64,000 nt of DNA from Actinomycetota bacterium (GCA_005885555.1 VAWN01000036.1:21578-85577), one strand, 5' to 3'; counted from the first letter of the stretch, positions 54,506 through 62,512 are shown. The notes: generated by a model not told the origin, from the sequence alone. Made by a program: numbers and translations.

Positions 54506-55623
54506 GCGAGGTCGTGAACGATGTCGAGGTCGTGACCGGAAACGGTGCGGTGCAACGGATCCCGGAACTGGTGGCCGGGTTCGCGCCGCGTCGGGTACTC
54601 GTCGTGGCCAGCCGTGCTGCGGTCGCGCGGACCGGCATCGTGGCGCGGCTCGACGGGTACCGTCCGGAGGTCTTCGCCGACTTCGCGCCCAACCCGCAGC
54701 TGGCCGACGGCCTGCGCGGCGCGGCGGTCGCGGCGGCCGCCCAGCCGGACCTGATCCTCGGCCTCGGCGGCGGATCCGCGATGGACGTGGCGAAGCTGGT
54801 TCGCGGGCTGCCGACCGACCGGGACGACGCGACGGCGGTGCTGCGTGGCGCCGCGCAACCGCAGCGCCGCGCCCGGCTCCTGCTGGTACCCACGGTGGCC
54901 GGCAGCGGCAGCGAGGTGACCGGGTTCGCGACGGTCTTCGTCGGCGGGGTGAAGCATTCGCTGGACCACCCGTCGGTGCACGCGGATCTGGCCGTCGTCG
55001 ACCCGGAGCTGACCGCGACCTGCCCGCCGGACGTGACGTCCAGCGGCGCGCTCGACGCCCTGGCGCATGCGGTGGAATCGTTGTGGTCATTGCGTTCCAC
55101 GGCGTTGTCGCGGCAGTTGGCGCTGGACGCCATGCGGGCGCTCGTCGGGATCCTCGGCCGGCCGGTGAGCGCGGAGAGTCGCGTGGTGCTCAGTGCCGCG
55201 GCGACCCGCGCGGGACTGGCGATCGACCGCACCCGGACGACCGCCGCCCACGCCTTCGCGTACCCGTTGACCGCGCGCTTGGGCATCCGGCACGGTCTCG
55301 CCTGCGCGCTGAACCTGGTGTGGCTGCTACCGTTCACCGCCGAACGGCTGTCCACCGACTGCCAGGACCCGCGCGGGACGGCGTTCGTCGGCCGGCGCCT
55401 GGCCGAGATTTCCGCCGTGCTCGGGCCGGACAGCGGCACCCGGCTGGCGGAACTGGTCCGCGCGGCCGGGTTCTCCCCGGCGCTGGGCGACCACGGCGTC
55501 ACGGAGGCCGACCTGCCCGGGCTCGTCGACGCGGCGCTCGGGCACAGCCGATCGACCAACGGACCGGTGCGGCTCGATCCGGCCGACGTGCTTTCCTTGC
55601 TGCGCAAGCGGTTGGCGGGCTGA
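54502..55623 (+). CDS. Iron-containing alcohol dehydrogenase, probable phosphonoacetaldehyde reductase
   Basis: 373 aa from GTG 54502, overlapping the ppd stop (GTGA). Group III Fe-ADH landmarks: GLGGGSAMDVAKLV (NAD(P)-binding), PTVAGSGSEVTGFATV, and metal-binding residues in SSGALDALAHAVESLWS, AHAFAYPLTARLGIRHGLACAL. Homologous enzymes in phosphonate clusters (PhpC type) reduce phosphonoacetaldehyde to 2-hydroxyethylphosphonate. That role is inferred from family and from coupling to ppd. Confidence 0.85.
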   Translation: MSEVVNDVEVVTGNGAVQRIPELVAGFAPRRVLVVASRAAVARTGIVARLDGYRPEVFADFAPNPQLADGLRGAAVAAAAQPDLILGLGGGSAMDVAKLVRGLPTDRDDATAVLRGAAQPQRRARLLLVPTVAGSGSEVTGFATVFVGGVKHSLDHPSVHADLAVVDPELTATCPPDVTSSGALDALAHAVESLWSLRSTALSRQLALDAMRALVGILGRPVSAESRVVLSAAATRAGLAIDRTRTTAAHAFAYPLTARLGIRHGLACALNLVWLLPFTAERLSTDCQDPRGTAFVGRRLAEISAVLGPDSGTRLAELVRAAGFSPALGDHGVTEADLPGLVDAALGHSRSTNGPVRLDPADVLSLLRKRLAG

Positions 55624-55641
55624 GCCGGGCGGGGCTCAGCC
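55618..55641. terminator. Hairpin between the convergent phosphonate operons
   Basis: A 9-bp stem (55618-55626 with 55633-55641, 6-nt loop) begins inside the last codons of the alcohol dehydrogenase gene. The following bases repeat the GAGCCGGGCGGGG unit. Suitable as a bidirectional terminator with phnM, whose stop is at 55693. Confidence 0.5.
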
Positions 55642-55692
55642 GGGCGGGGCGGCGCGGGGCTGAGCCGGGCGGGGCGGGTGGCGCCGGCCGGG

Positions 55693-56787
55693 TCAGGCCA
55701 CCACGCGGCCGGCGACGATCGTGCGGCGCACCGTGCCGTCGTGCGCGACCGCGACGATGTCGGCGCGCCGGCCCGGTTCGAGCACCCCGCGGTCATCCAG
55801 GCCCGCCGCGCGTGCCGGTGCGCTCGTCACCAGTGCCACGGCGGCCGGCAGCGGCAGCCCGCTCGCCAGTACCGCCGGCCACATGGCTTCCGGGTAGTAG
55901 TCGCTGACGAGAATGTCCAGCGCGCCGGCCGCGAGCGCATCGACCGCGCTCAGATTGCCACTCGTCGATCGGCGCAGGAGCAGGTTCGGCGCGCCCATGG
56001 CGACCGCGAGGCCGTTGGGGCGGGCCGCACGGGCGGCCTCCGCGGTGGTCGGAAACTCCGCGATGACCGCACCGTGCGCGCCGGCCCGCGCGATCACGTC
56101 GGCGGAGTCCGGATCGTGCCAGGCGAACGGTACCCGGCCGGCGCGCGCCGCCGCCGCCAGCCGACCCAGTCGCGCCTCCAGATGCGGTGCGGCGGCGAGC
56201 TTCACGCCGATCCGCGCGTGCAGCTCCGGTTCCTCGACCGCGTAGTTGCGGCGGTAGAACGCGAGGTACGAGTCCAGCGACGCGAACTGCCCCTGTCCCG
56301 GCGTGTGGTTCATCACCGACAGCAGGGTCACCCGGCCGGACGCGATCACCTCCTGCGCGGCCGCGACCGAGTCGGCGTCGGTCACCTCGACCCGGATGTG
56401 CAACCGGTGGTCCACCAACGGATCCGGCAGTCCTTCCAGCACGGCGGCCAGCGCCTCGGTCGCCGACCGCTCGCGTAGGCCGATCTCGTCACCGGCGAGG
56501 CTCAGCGCGGCGTACCCGGTGGTCACCCCGGCGCCCGCGAGTCGCCGGTCCAGTGCCCGCACCGCCACGGCGAAGGGTACCCGCACCCCCGGCCGCGGTT
56601 CGGCGAGTTTCTCCACGGCGTCGCTGTGCAGGTCGATCGCGCCCGGGACGAGCAGGACGTCACCGAGGTCGGTGCCGTGGGTACCCGGCCGGACCTCCTC
56701 GATCAGTCCATTGTGGACCGAAACGGTACCCGGCCGGAGCACCCGGTCCGCGGTCACCACGGCGGCCGCCGTCCACTGTTCACCCAT
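55693..56787 (-). CDS. phnM: PhnM: ribosyl-phosphonate triphosphate diphosphatase
   Basis: 364 aa, last gene of the pepM-phn operon; its ATG overlaps the phnL stop by 8 nt. Amidohydrolase fold with LVPGAIDLHSDAVEK (metal-binding HxD), VMNHTPGQGQF, FAWHDPDSADV and MGAPNLLLRRSTSGNLSA. The last usually reads with a His (SHSGN); here it is Thr. It removes pyrophosphate from the alpha-D-ribose-1-phosphonate-5-triphosphate intermediate of the C-P lyase pathway, in the cytoplasm. Confidence 0.92.
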   Translation of the reverse strand: MGEQWTAAAVVTADRVLRPGTVSVHNGLIEEVRPGTHGTDLGDVLLVPGAIDLHSDAVEKLAEPRPGVRVPFAVAVRALDRRLAGAGVTTGYAALSLAGDEIGLRERSATEALAAVLEGLPDPLVDHRLHIRVEVTDADSVAAAQEVIASGRVTLLSVMNHTPGQGQFASLDSYLAFYRRNYAVEEPELHARIGVKLAAAPHLEARLGRLAAAARAGRVPFAWHDPDSADVIARAGAHGAVIAEFPTTAEAARAARPNGLAVAMGAPNLLLRRSTSGNLSAVDALAAGALDILVSDYYPEAMWPAVLASGLPLPAAVALVTSAPARAAGLDDRGVLEPGRRADIVAVAHDGTVRRTIVAGRVVA

Positions 56788-57553
56788 TGAGTACCGTCAC
56801 AATCTCCGCCGGTTTGCCTTCCGCGGCCACCCGACCGCGCTCGATGAGCAGCGCCCGGCTGGCCAGTTCCTCCACTGTGGACAGATCGTGGAACACCCCG
56901 ATCGCCGCCGCGCCGCCGGCCACGCTTTCCCGGATCAGCGCCTTGGCCGCCTCGCGGGTCACCGGGTCCAGCGCCGAGGTCGGCTCGTCGAGCAGCAGCA
57001 GCCGGGGCGTGGTGGCCATCGCGCGGGCCAGGTTCACCCGCTGCCGCTCGCCGCCGGAGAACGTCGACGGGTACCCGTCGTGCAGCGCCTCGGGCAGCAG
57101 CAGCCGGGCCAGCAGCCCACGCGCCCGGTCGCGTGCGGCGGTGCGGTCCATTCCGTTACGCAGCAACGGTTCCGCGACGACCAGGTCGGCTGGCGTGCGG
57201 GGTACCGCATGCAGGAACTGGCTCACCACCGCGATCTCGCCGCCGCGCAGCGCGACCATGAGCTGATCCGGCGCGCTCACCAGGTCGACCGGCCCGTACC
57301 GCGCCGACCGGTACCGCGCGCTGCCGCCGCTCGGCAGGTAGGTGCGGGACAGGCATTTGAGCAGCGTCGACTTGCCCGATCCCGACGCGCCCAGTACCGC
57401 GACGAGCTCGCCCGGCGCCACCGACAGCGACACGTCCACCAAAGCCGGCAGCCGCCGCCCGCCGAGCAGGTGCAGCGTGAACGTCTTGTGCAGCCCGGTC
57501 ACCGTCAACGTGTCGGTCGCTGAGCCCGCGGGTGAGGTCCCAAGGTCGCTCAC
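56780..57553 (-). CDS. phnL: PhnL: ABC-type ATPase subunit of C-P lyase system
   Basis: 257 aa from GTG 57553, overlapping the phnK stop (GTGA). Walker A GASGSGKST, signature STFSGGERQRVNLARAMA and Walker B LLLLDEPTSALD are intact. After Walker A it has LPSGG and GPVDLVSAP, typical of PhnL rather than transport ATPases. PhnL assists formation of the ribosyl-phosphonate intermediate and binds the core complex. Confidence 0.92.
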   Translation of the reverse strand: MSDLGTSPAGSATDTLTVTGLHKTFTLHLLGGRRLPALVDVSLSVAPGELVAVLGASGSGKSTLLKCLSRTYLPSGGSARYRSARYGPVDLVSAPDQLMVALRGGEIAVVSQFLHAVPRTPADLVVAEPLLRNGMDRTAARDRARGLLARLLLPEALHDGYPSTFSGGERQRVNLARAMATTPRLLLLDEPTSALDPVTREAAKALIRESVAGGAAAIGVFHDLSTVEELASRALLIERGRVAAEGKPAEIVTVLNG

Positions 57554-58296
57554 AGCGAACTCGCCACCAGCAGTTGGGTGTAGGCGTCCTGCGGGTCCTC
57601 CAGGACCTGTTCGGTGATGCCGGACTCGACCACCCGGCCGCGGTACATGACGAGGGTGCGCTGGGCGAGCAGCCGGATCACGCCGAGGTCGTGGCTGACC
57701 ACCACCATCGCCACGCCGGTCTGCGCGTGCAGCTCCTTGACCAGATCGAGGATGGCCGCCTGCACGTGGACGTCGAGGCTCGACGTCGGCTCGTCGAGCA
57801 GCAGCAGCGGCGGCTCGTTGGCCATCGCCTTGGCCAGTTGCAGCCGCTGGCGCATGCCACCGGAGTACGCCGACGCGAGGTCGTCGACCCGGTCGGCGGC
57901 GACCTCGACCCGGGACAGCAGTTCGGTACCCCGGGCGCGGATCCGGCCGGCGTGCCGCCAGTCGGCCGCGAGCAACCGTTCGGCGATGTTGCCACCGGCG
58001 GACACCCCGAGGTCCAGCCCGCGCGCGGCGTCCTGGTGCACCATGCCCATCCGGAAGCTGCGCAGCCACCGCCGGCGCATCGCGTCGACGGTGGTCAACT
58101 CTTCGCCGTCCAGCGTGATGGATCCGTTGTCCGCCATGGTTTCCAGGTAGATGCACTGCAGCACGGTCGACTTGCCGGAGCCGGACTCGCCGACGATACC
58201 GAGCACCTCGCCGGGGTACACCTCGAAGCTCACGTCGGTACAGGCTACCCGGCCGCCGTACCGCTTGGTCAGGCCGCGCACCGCAAGCAGCGTCAT
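57550..58296 (-). CDS. phnK: PhnK: ABC-type ATPase subunit of C-P lyase complex
   Basis: 248 aa from ATG 58296, overlapping the phnJ stop (ATGA). Walker A GESGSGKST, signature SAYSGGMRQRLQLAKAMA, Walker B LLLLDEPTSSLDVHVQAAILDL. FRMGMVHQDAARGLDLGVSAGGNIAERLL is characteristic of PhnK. In E. coli PhnK docks on PhnJ and its ATP hydrolysis is needed in vivo. No membrane partner is encoded nearby, which agrees with a C-P lyase role rather than import. Confidence 0.93.
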   Translation of the reverse strand: MTLLAVRGLTKRYGGRVACTDVSFEVYPGEVLGIVGESGSGKSTVLQCIYLETMADNGSITLDGEELTTVDAMRRRWLRSFRMGMVHQDAARGLDLGVSAGGNIAERLLAADWRHAGRIRARGTELLSRVEVAADRVDDLASAYSGGMRQRLQLAKAMANEPPLLLLDEPTSSLDVHVQAAILDLVKELHAQTGVAMVVVSHDLGVIRLLAQRTLVMYRGRVVESGITEQVLEDPQDAYTQLLVASSL

Positions 58297-59138
58297 GACA
58301 CACCGAGCCGCGCGTCGCAGTACGCGGTGTCGCTGCACAGCCAGCCCTGTCCGGGTACCTCGGTGCGGTACGACGTGTCCGAACCGCACCGGGCACAGGG
58401 CGCGCCGGCCCGCTCGGTCTGGAAGGGATGGTCCTCGAAGTCCAGCGGTACCACGTCGGTGTACGGCGGCAGCGCGTACACCCGCTGTTCGCGTCCGGCG
58501 CCGAACAGGTACAGCGTCGGGTTCTGGTGCAGCTTCGCGACATCGTGGCGGGGGATCGGCGTCGGGTCCATGAGTACCGTGCCGTTGACCATGCACGGGT
58601 ACCGGTACGACAGCGAGATCCTGCCGTACCGCACGATGTCCTCGTAGAGGTACAGCCACATCTTCGAGTAGTCCCGCTCGGCGTGCATCCGCCGGGTCAC
58701 CGCGTCGCTCGGCTCCACCAGTCGCAGCGGTTCCGGGAACGGCACCTGCAGCACGACGATCGCGCCGGGCCGGACCGGCGAGTCGGGGATCCGGTGCCGG
58801 GTCTGGATCAGCGTCGCCTCACCGGCGTCACGCGTCGTCCGTACCCCGGTGGTCTTCGTGACGAGCGCGCGGATGTTCACCGCGTTCATGCTCGCGTCGT
58901 CGCCCTGGTCGATCACCTTCACCACGTCGGCCGGACCGACCAGGCTCAGCGTCAGCTGGATGCCGCCGGTCCCCCAGCCGCGCGCGAGCGGCATCTCCCG
59001 GCTGCCGAACGCCACCTGGTACCCGGGCAGCGCGACCGCCTTGAGCGTGCGGCGGCGCAGTTCCCGCTTGGTGTGCTCGTCGAGGAAAGCGAAGCTGTAC
59101 CCGGTCGCGTCGCCGGCCAGTTCACCGAGCCGGCTCAT
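58293..59138 (-). CDS. phnJ: PhnJ: radical SAM-type C-P lyase
   Basis: 281 aa from ATG 59138 (MSRLGELAGDATGYSFAFLDE), aligned with known PhnJ starts; ATG overlaps the stop of a 27-codon ORF. GYQVAFGSREMPLARGWGTGGIQLTLS contains the Gly that forms the glycyl radical in E. coli. The four Cys that ligate the Fe-S cluster and act in catalysis are near the C-terminus (CARC, then LCSDTAYC). It breaks the carbon-phosphorus bond of ribosyl-1-phosphonate-5-phosphate. Complete key residues indicate an active enzyme. Confidence 0.95.
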   Translation of the reverse strand: MSRLGELAGDATGYSFAFLDEHTKRELRRRTLKAVALPGYQVAFGSREMPLARGWGTGGIQLTLSLVGPADVVKVIDQGDDASMNAVNIRALVTKTTGVRTTRDAGEATLIQTRHRIPDSPVRPGAIVVLQVPFPEPLRLVEPSDAVTRRMHAERDYSKMWLYLYEDIVRYGRISLSYRYPCMVNGTVLMDPTPIPRHDVAKLHQNPTLYLFGAGREQRVYALPPYTDVVPLDFEDHPFQTERAGAPCARCGSDTSYRTEVPGQGWLCSDTAYCDARLGVS

Positions 59139-59218
59139 GCCGGATCCTCGCTGCGCTGCGGTCCGGCATGAGGCACCCGGGCGCTGCAACTCTGATTCGC
59201 TCGCTGGCGCTCGCTCAT
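59135..59218 (-). CDS. 27-codon linker ORF between phnI and phnJ
   Basis: ATG at 59218 overlaps the phnI stop (ATGA) and the TGA at 59137-59135 overlaps the phnJ start (ATGA). The peptide begins MSERQRANQSCSAR and has no recognisable domain. The frame is contained in an inserted repeat-like element, and its perfect coupling at both ends suggests it keeps ribosomes moving from phnI to phnJ rather than encoding a functional protein. Confidence 0.6.
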   Translation of the reverse strand: MSERQRANQSCSARVPHAGPQRSEDPA

Positions 59219-59224
59219 GCCGGA
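59135..59224. repeat. MIRU-like element inserted at the phnI/phnJ junction
   Basis: The 10-mer TCATGCCGGA occurs at 59135-59144 and again at 59215-59224, flanking about 70 bp; the left copy also pairs with TCCGGCATGA (59162-59171). Removing one unit would leave a direct ATGA overlap of phnI and phnJ. Mycobacterial interspersed repetitive units behave in this way: small elements carrying an ORF whose start and stop overlap the flanking genes. Confidence 0.55.
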
Positions 59225-60345
59225 CCTCGCACGTGCTGGCGGATCGTGCGCACCCGGTCGAGGTCGGAGGCGAACGTCACCTCGTGCGGCAGCTTCATGT
59301 GCTCCACGAACCCGGCCGCCTCCACGCCGTCCACGTGTGCGAGGACGAACTCCTCGTCGGCCAGCGGGCTGTCGAACGGCGCGTCGTCGTTGACCCCGGA
59401 CAGCACCGCGTCGAGGATCGCCATCGCGATCGCCTTGCGCTCGTTGCGGCCGGGGACGCAGCCGTACCCCATGCCCAGGGTTCCGTTGTCCCGGTCGGGT
59501 TTCTGGCCGATCGCCTCGGCCTCGGTGACCGGAAGCTCGCCGATGCACACCGGGTTGCCGGTACGCGGATGGGCCACCGTGAGCGGCAGCGCGCCGACCC
59601 GCAGTTCGGCGAGGGTCGGGTGGAAGGGACCGTAGCCTCGCAGGTTCGCGTAGGCGAAGGAGGTCATCGCGCCGGACTGGCCGCGCGCCAGCGCCTGCAG
59701 CCGCGCCGATCGGCTCGCCGGGAACCGCAGCGCCACCCGGGTGATGTCCTGCGGCGGTTCGGCCGGACCGGGTTGCGCGACAAGCCCTTCCGCGCGGAGG
59801 TGCTCGATGACCTTGCTCAGCGGGCCGGTGCCGGCCCCGCCGGCTGGCGCCTGCGCGCCGGCTCCGCCGGCTCCGCTGGCTGTGGCGGCTACGCCGGCTG
59901 TGCCGGCGGTCGGACCGGCTTCGTCGGCGATGCCGGTGTCCGGCGTGGCGTCCGGCCGCTCGCCGATGTCCAGGTCGAGCAGTCGCAGCCCGTAGTCGTT
60001 GGAGGCACCGAGTACCTGGCCGCCGGGTACGTTGCGGAACGCCGAGCTGATCCGCCGATCCGGTACCAGTTCGGCGGTGTCCGCCCGGGCCGGTGCCCGC
60101 CGCGGCAGCGTGGAACGGTACCCCCGCAGCAGGAACACCGCCTCCGCCACGTCACCGCGCGCCTGGGTGAACGCGAGCGCCGCCAGGTGCGGTTCGTACA
60201 CGCCGGCCTCGCCCTGGATCTCGTCCAGCACCAGGGGCAGGTGAGTGGCGAGCGCCTCGACCGTCTGCCGTCCGCCGGTGGGCCGGGCGAGCGCCCGCGC
60301 CGCGCGGATCGCCTCCTCGGAACCCTTGACCGCCAGGTATCCCAC
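59215..60345 (-). CDS. phnI: PhnI: nucleosidase/ribosyl transferase subunit of C-P lyase complex
   Basis: 376 aa from GTG 60345 (GGAGGG, 7 nt spacing), 3 nt after the phnH stop. N-terminal MGYLAVKGSEEAIRAA and the C-terminal LPVTEAEAIGQKPDRDNGTLGMGYG and FVLAHVDGVEAAGFVEHMKLPHEVTFASDLDR are strongly PhnI. Odd: a 45-residue Ala/Gly/Pro-rich insert (about 130-180) breaks the middle. With PhnG, H and L it joins phosphonate to the ribose of a nucleoside triphosphate. Confidence 0.94.
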   Translation of the reverse strand: MGYLAVKGSEEAIRAARALARPTGGRQTVEALATHLPLVLDEIQGEAGVYEPHLAALAFTQARGDVAEAVFLLRGYRSTLPRRAPARADTAELVPDRRISSAFRNVPGGQVLGASNDYGLRLLDLDIGERPDATPDTGIADEAGPTAGTAGVAATASGAGGAGAQAPAGGAGTGPLSKVIEHLRAEGLVAQPGPAEPPQDITRVALRFPASRSARLQALARGQSGAMTSFAYANLRGYGPFHPTLAELRVGALPLTVAHPRTGNPVCIGELPVTEAEAIGQKPDRDNGTLGMGYGCVPGRNERKAIAMAILDAVLSGVNDDAPFDSPLADEEFVLAHVDGVEAAGFVEHMKLPHEVTFASDLDRVRTIRQHVRGPA

Positions 60346-60348
60346 GGG

Positions 60349-60843
60349 CTATCCCTCCACAATGGACAGTGTGGTCGACCGGGGCAGGGCGGCGCACCGG
60401 CCGGTACCGTCGACGAGGATGACGTCGACGCCGCGCGGGAAACCGCTGCGGGTGCGGCGCCACAGAGCCACTTCGCTGTCGGGTACCCCCGTCAGATGCA
60501 GGGACCGCGGGCCCGGACCGACCCCCGGACCGGACACCGACAGCGCCAGCGGTCCTTCGCCCACCGCGTCGATCTCGTAGATCGCGGTGGCCCCGAGCGC
60601 CGGGTCCAGCAGCGTGCCGTGCCGTGCCCGCAGCAGCGCGCCGCCGGAGTCACCACCGCGGACGAGCACGAAGTCCGCGGTCTCCCACTGCGGGTCGCCG
60701 ACCTCGGCGAGGCGTACCTCATGGTCGATCAGCGTGGCCAGCACCAGCGGCAGCCCCGGCGTGACATCGTGGACCGTCCCCGGGCCGGACATCGCGGCCA
60801 GCAACCCGCGGAAGCAGCGCTGGGTATCCAGCGGTGCGAACAT
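60349..60843 (-). CDS. phnH: PhnH: subunit of C-P lyase complex
   Basis: 164 aa from ATG 60843, sharing one base with the phnG stop (TGATG). Shorter than the E. coli protein (194 aa). TQRCFRGLLAAMSGPG, GDPQWETADFVLVRGG and TGVPDSEVALWRRTRSGFPRGVDVILVD match PhnH. It is a structural partner in the PhnGHIJ core. Positions between phnG and phnI follow the E. coli order. Confidence 0.93.
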   Translation of the reverse strand: MFAPLDTQRCFRGLLAAMSGPGTVHDVTPGLPLVLATLIDHEVRLAEVGDPQWETADFVLVRGGDSGGALLRARHGTLLDPALGATAIYEIDAVGEGPLALSVSGPGVGPGPRSLHLTGVPDSEVALWRRTRSGFPRGVDVILVDGTGRCAALPRSTTLSIVEG

Positions 60844-61388
60844 CAGCCCAGCACCTCCAGATCCACCCGGGTGGCGGCGACTGCTCCGGCACGGCGCGCC
60901 CGGGCGCCGGCCAGTGCCGCGAGCGCATCCGCGACCAGCGCCTCGACCTCCGCGGCGAACACGTCCGCCTCGGCGGCCGCGTCGCAGATCGCCGCGGCCA
61001 GCGCGCGTTCCGGATCCGCGCCGAGGATCAGCCCGTCGCCGCGCCGGCCCGCCACGGTCACGCTCGCCTCGCTGACCACCACCTCGCACAGGTGGTACCG
61101 CTGCCCGGCGACCGACTCGGTCAGCTCGACGAGCATGGTGGCCGGCCCGGGTACCGACAGCAGAGTGACCTCGGCCGACTCCAGTACCCGTTCGGCCAGC
61201 GCCACCAACGGTTCCCGCGTGGCGACGGCGAGCGCGGCGAAACGCTGTTCGGCAGAGCCGTCCGCGAAGTCGGCACCGCCGGCCACAGACCGGGCAGCGC
61301 CGTCCATAGACCCGGCGGCGCCGTCCGCGGGCCCGGCACAGCCGTCCGCGGGCCCGGCGCCGCCGGCCACCGGCTCGCCGCCGCTCAC
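60843..61388 (-). CDS. phnG: PhnG: subunit of C-P lyase complex, with repetitive N-terminal extension
   Basis: 181 aa from GTG 61388, overlapping the pepM stop (GTGA). Residues about 45-181 are the PhnG domain (QRFAALAVATREPLVALAERV, YHLCEVVVSEASVTV, GDGLILGADPERALAAAICDAA). The first 45 residues are Gly/Ala/Asp repeats (GPADG units) from a 21-bp tandem repeat and are probably unstructured. An internal start could also be used, but none has a better ribosome site. Confidence 0.9.
   Translation of the reverse strand: MSGGEPVAGGAGPADGCAGPADGAAGSMDGAARSVAGGADFADGSAEQRFAALAVATREPLVALAERVLESAEVTLLSVPGPATMLVELTESVAGQRYHLCEVVVSEASVTVAGRRGDGLILGADPERALAAAICDAAAEADVFAAEVEALVADALAALAGARARRAGAVAATRVDLEVLG
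61299..61361. repeat. 21-bp tandem repeat in the 5' end of phnG
   Basis: Units at 61299-61319, 61320-61340 and 61341-61361, the last two almost identical. They encode the 7-residue A-G-P-A-D-G-x repeat of the PhnG N-terminus. Confidence 0.75.
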
Positions 61389-62248
61389 GATTCCAGCGCC
61401 AGCCACTCGTCGACCCGTTGCAGCCGGAAGATGTCGGCCATCGGCGCGATGCAGTCCTCGACCGGCACGCTGGACCCGTTCGCGAGCGTCTGCCGCAGCG
61501 CGTGCCCCATCGAGCTGACCGATGCGCGCAGCGCCTGGTTGGCGTAGATGACCATCGACACGCCGGCCTTGGCCGCGTCGTCGACGTGCCAGGCGAAGTA
61601 GGTCGTCGGCACCACGACGACCGGCGCCCGGCACTGCCAGGCGTCGCAGAACTCCAGCACCTCGTCGGGCTGGCGGGACTTGGAGTGCATGAGGATCGCG
61701 TCCGCCCCGGCGTCGACGTACCGGTGCGCCCGGCGCAGCGCCTCGTCAACGCCGAGGCCGGCGATGGCTGCCTCGGTCCGCGCGATCACCAGGAAATCAT
61801 CGCCGCGCTGGGTCCGTTTCGCCACCTCGATCTTGCGAGCGAACACGTCGGCGTCTTCGAGAACCTGTTCGGTGTGCACGAAACTGTTTCGCTTGGGGAA
61901 GACCTTGTCCTCGATGCACACGGCGGCGACGCCGGCCGCCTCGTACTGGCGCACCATGTAGGCCACGTTGACGGCGTTGCCGAACCCGGTGTCGCAGTCG
62001 GCGATGACCGGTACCCGGCACGCGTCGTTCATGTAGCCGGCCGCCTGCAGGTAGTCGGTCATTGTGAGCAGGCTCATGTCGGGCAGGCCGCGGGAGGCCG
62101 AGATCGCCAGGCTCGACGCCCATACCGCGTCGAAACCGACGTCCTCGGCCACCAGGGCGGACAGCGCGTCGTGCGCGCCGGCCACCCGGACCACGCCGGG
62201 CGCTGACAATCGGCGCCGCAACAGACCGGCCTTGCTCTCGTGCTGCAT
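61385..62248 (-). CDS. pepM: Phosphoenolpyruvate mutase
   Basis: 287 aa from ATG 62248 (AAGGGA upstream). It belongs to the PEP mutase/isocitrate lyase superfamily. The diagnostic mutase signature EDKxxxxxNS is present as IEDKVFPKRNSF near residue 117, so it is a true mutase and not a hydrolase or lyase. VIADCDTGFGNAVNVA and IARTEAAIAG bind Mg-phosphoenolpyruvate. It forms the C-P bond by rearranging PEP to phosphonopyruvate, the entry step of nearly all phosphonate biosynthesis. First gene of the operon with phnGHIJKLM, overlapping phnG. Confidence 0.93.
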   Translation of the reverse strand: MQHESKAGLLRRRLSAPGVVRVAGAHDALSALVAEDVGFDAVWASSLAISASRGLPDMSLLTMTDYLQAAGYMNDACRVPVIADCDTGFGNAVNVAYMVRQYEAAGVAAVCIEDKVFPKRNSFVHTEQVLEDADVFARKIEVAKRTQRGDDFLVIARTEAAIAGLGVDEALRRAHRYVDAGADAILMHSKSRQPDEVLEFCDAWQCRAPVVVVPTTYFAWHVDDAAKAGVSMVIYANQALRASVSSMGHALRQTLANGSSVPVEDCIAPMADIFRLQRVDEWLALES

Positions 62249-62512
62249 GCTGGATTCCCTTGCTCTGCCAGGCCGCCGTGGCGGCGGGTCGGTGGGGTTC
62301 GGCTCGCCGCAGGCACGCGACGACCACGCCGCGTTCCGGCGTCCGGACGGGAGCCGGATTTCTGGAGTGGATCCAGAATTGAGTACCGACGACGCGGAGC
62401 GCAAGTGCGCGGTCACCTCGGTCGCCATATGTCGCATCTTGCGCGGCGGGCGGTAGATCCGTTCGTGAGCGGTCGGCGCGGTGCGTCGAGCGGCGCCGGT
62501 ACCGTCGGGATC
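62249..62512. promoter_or_regulatory. Divergent gap upstream of pepM
   Basis: About 260 nt between pepM (minus) and the short-chain dehydrogenase (plus). It contains no gene I can support; an AT-richer patch at 62355-62382 could hold the pepM promoter. No PHO-box-like direct repeats were recognised. Confidence 0.3.

Noticed and set aside
57550..58296. PhnK/PhnL as ATPases of a peptide or nickel ABC importer
   Set aside because: No permease or binding protein is nearby, and order and overlaps place them inside the C-P lyase operon.
61385..62248. Reading the first phn-operon gene as isocitrate lyase, methylisocitrate lyase or phosphonopyruvate hydrolase
   Set aside because: The EDKxxxxxNS signature and the ppd plus alcohol dehydrogenase partners point to PEP mutase.
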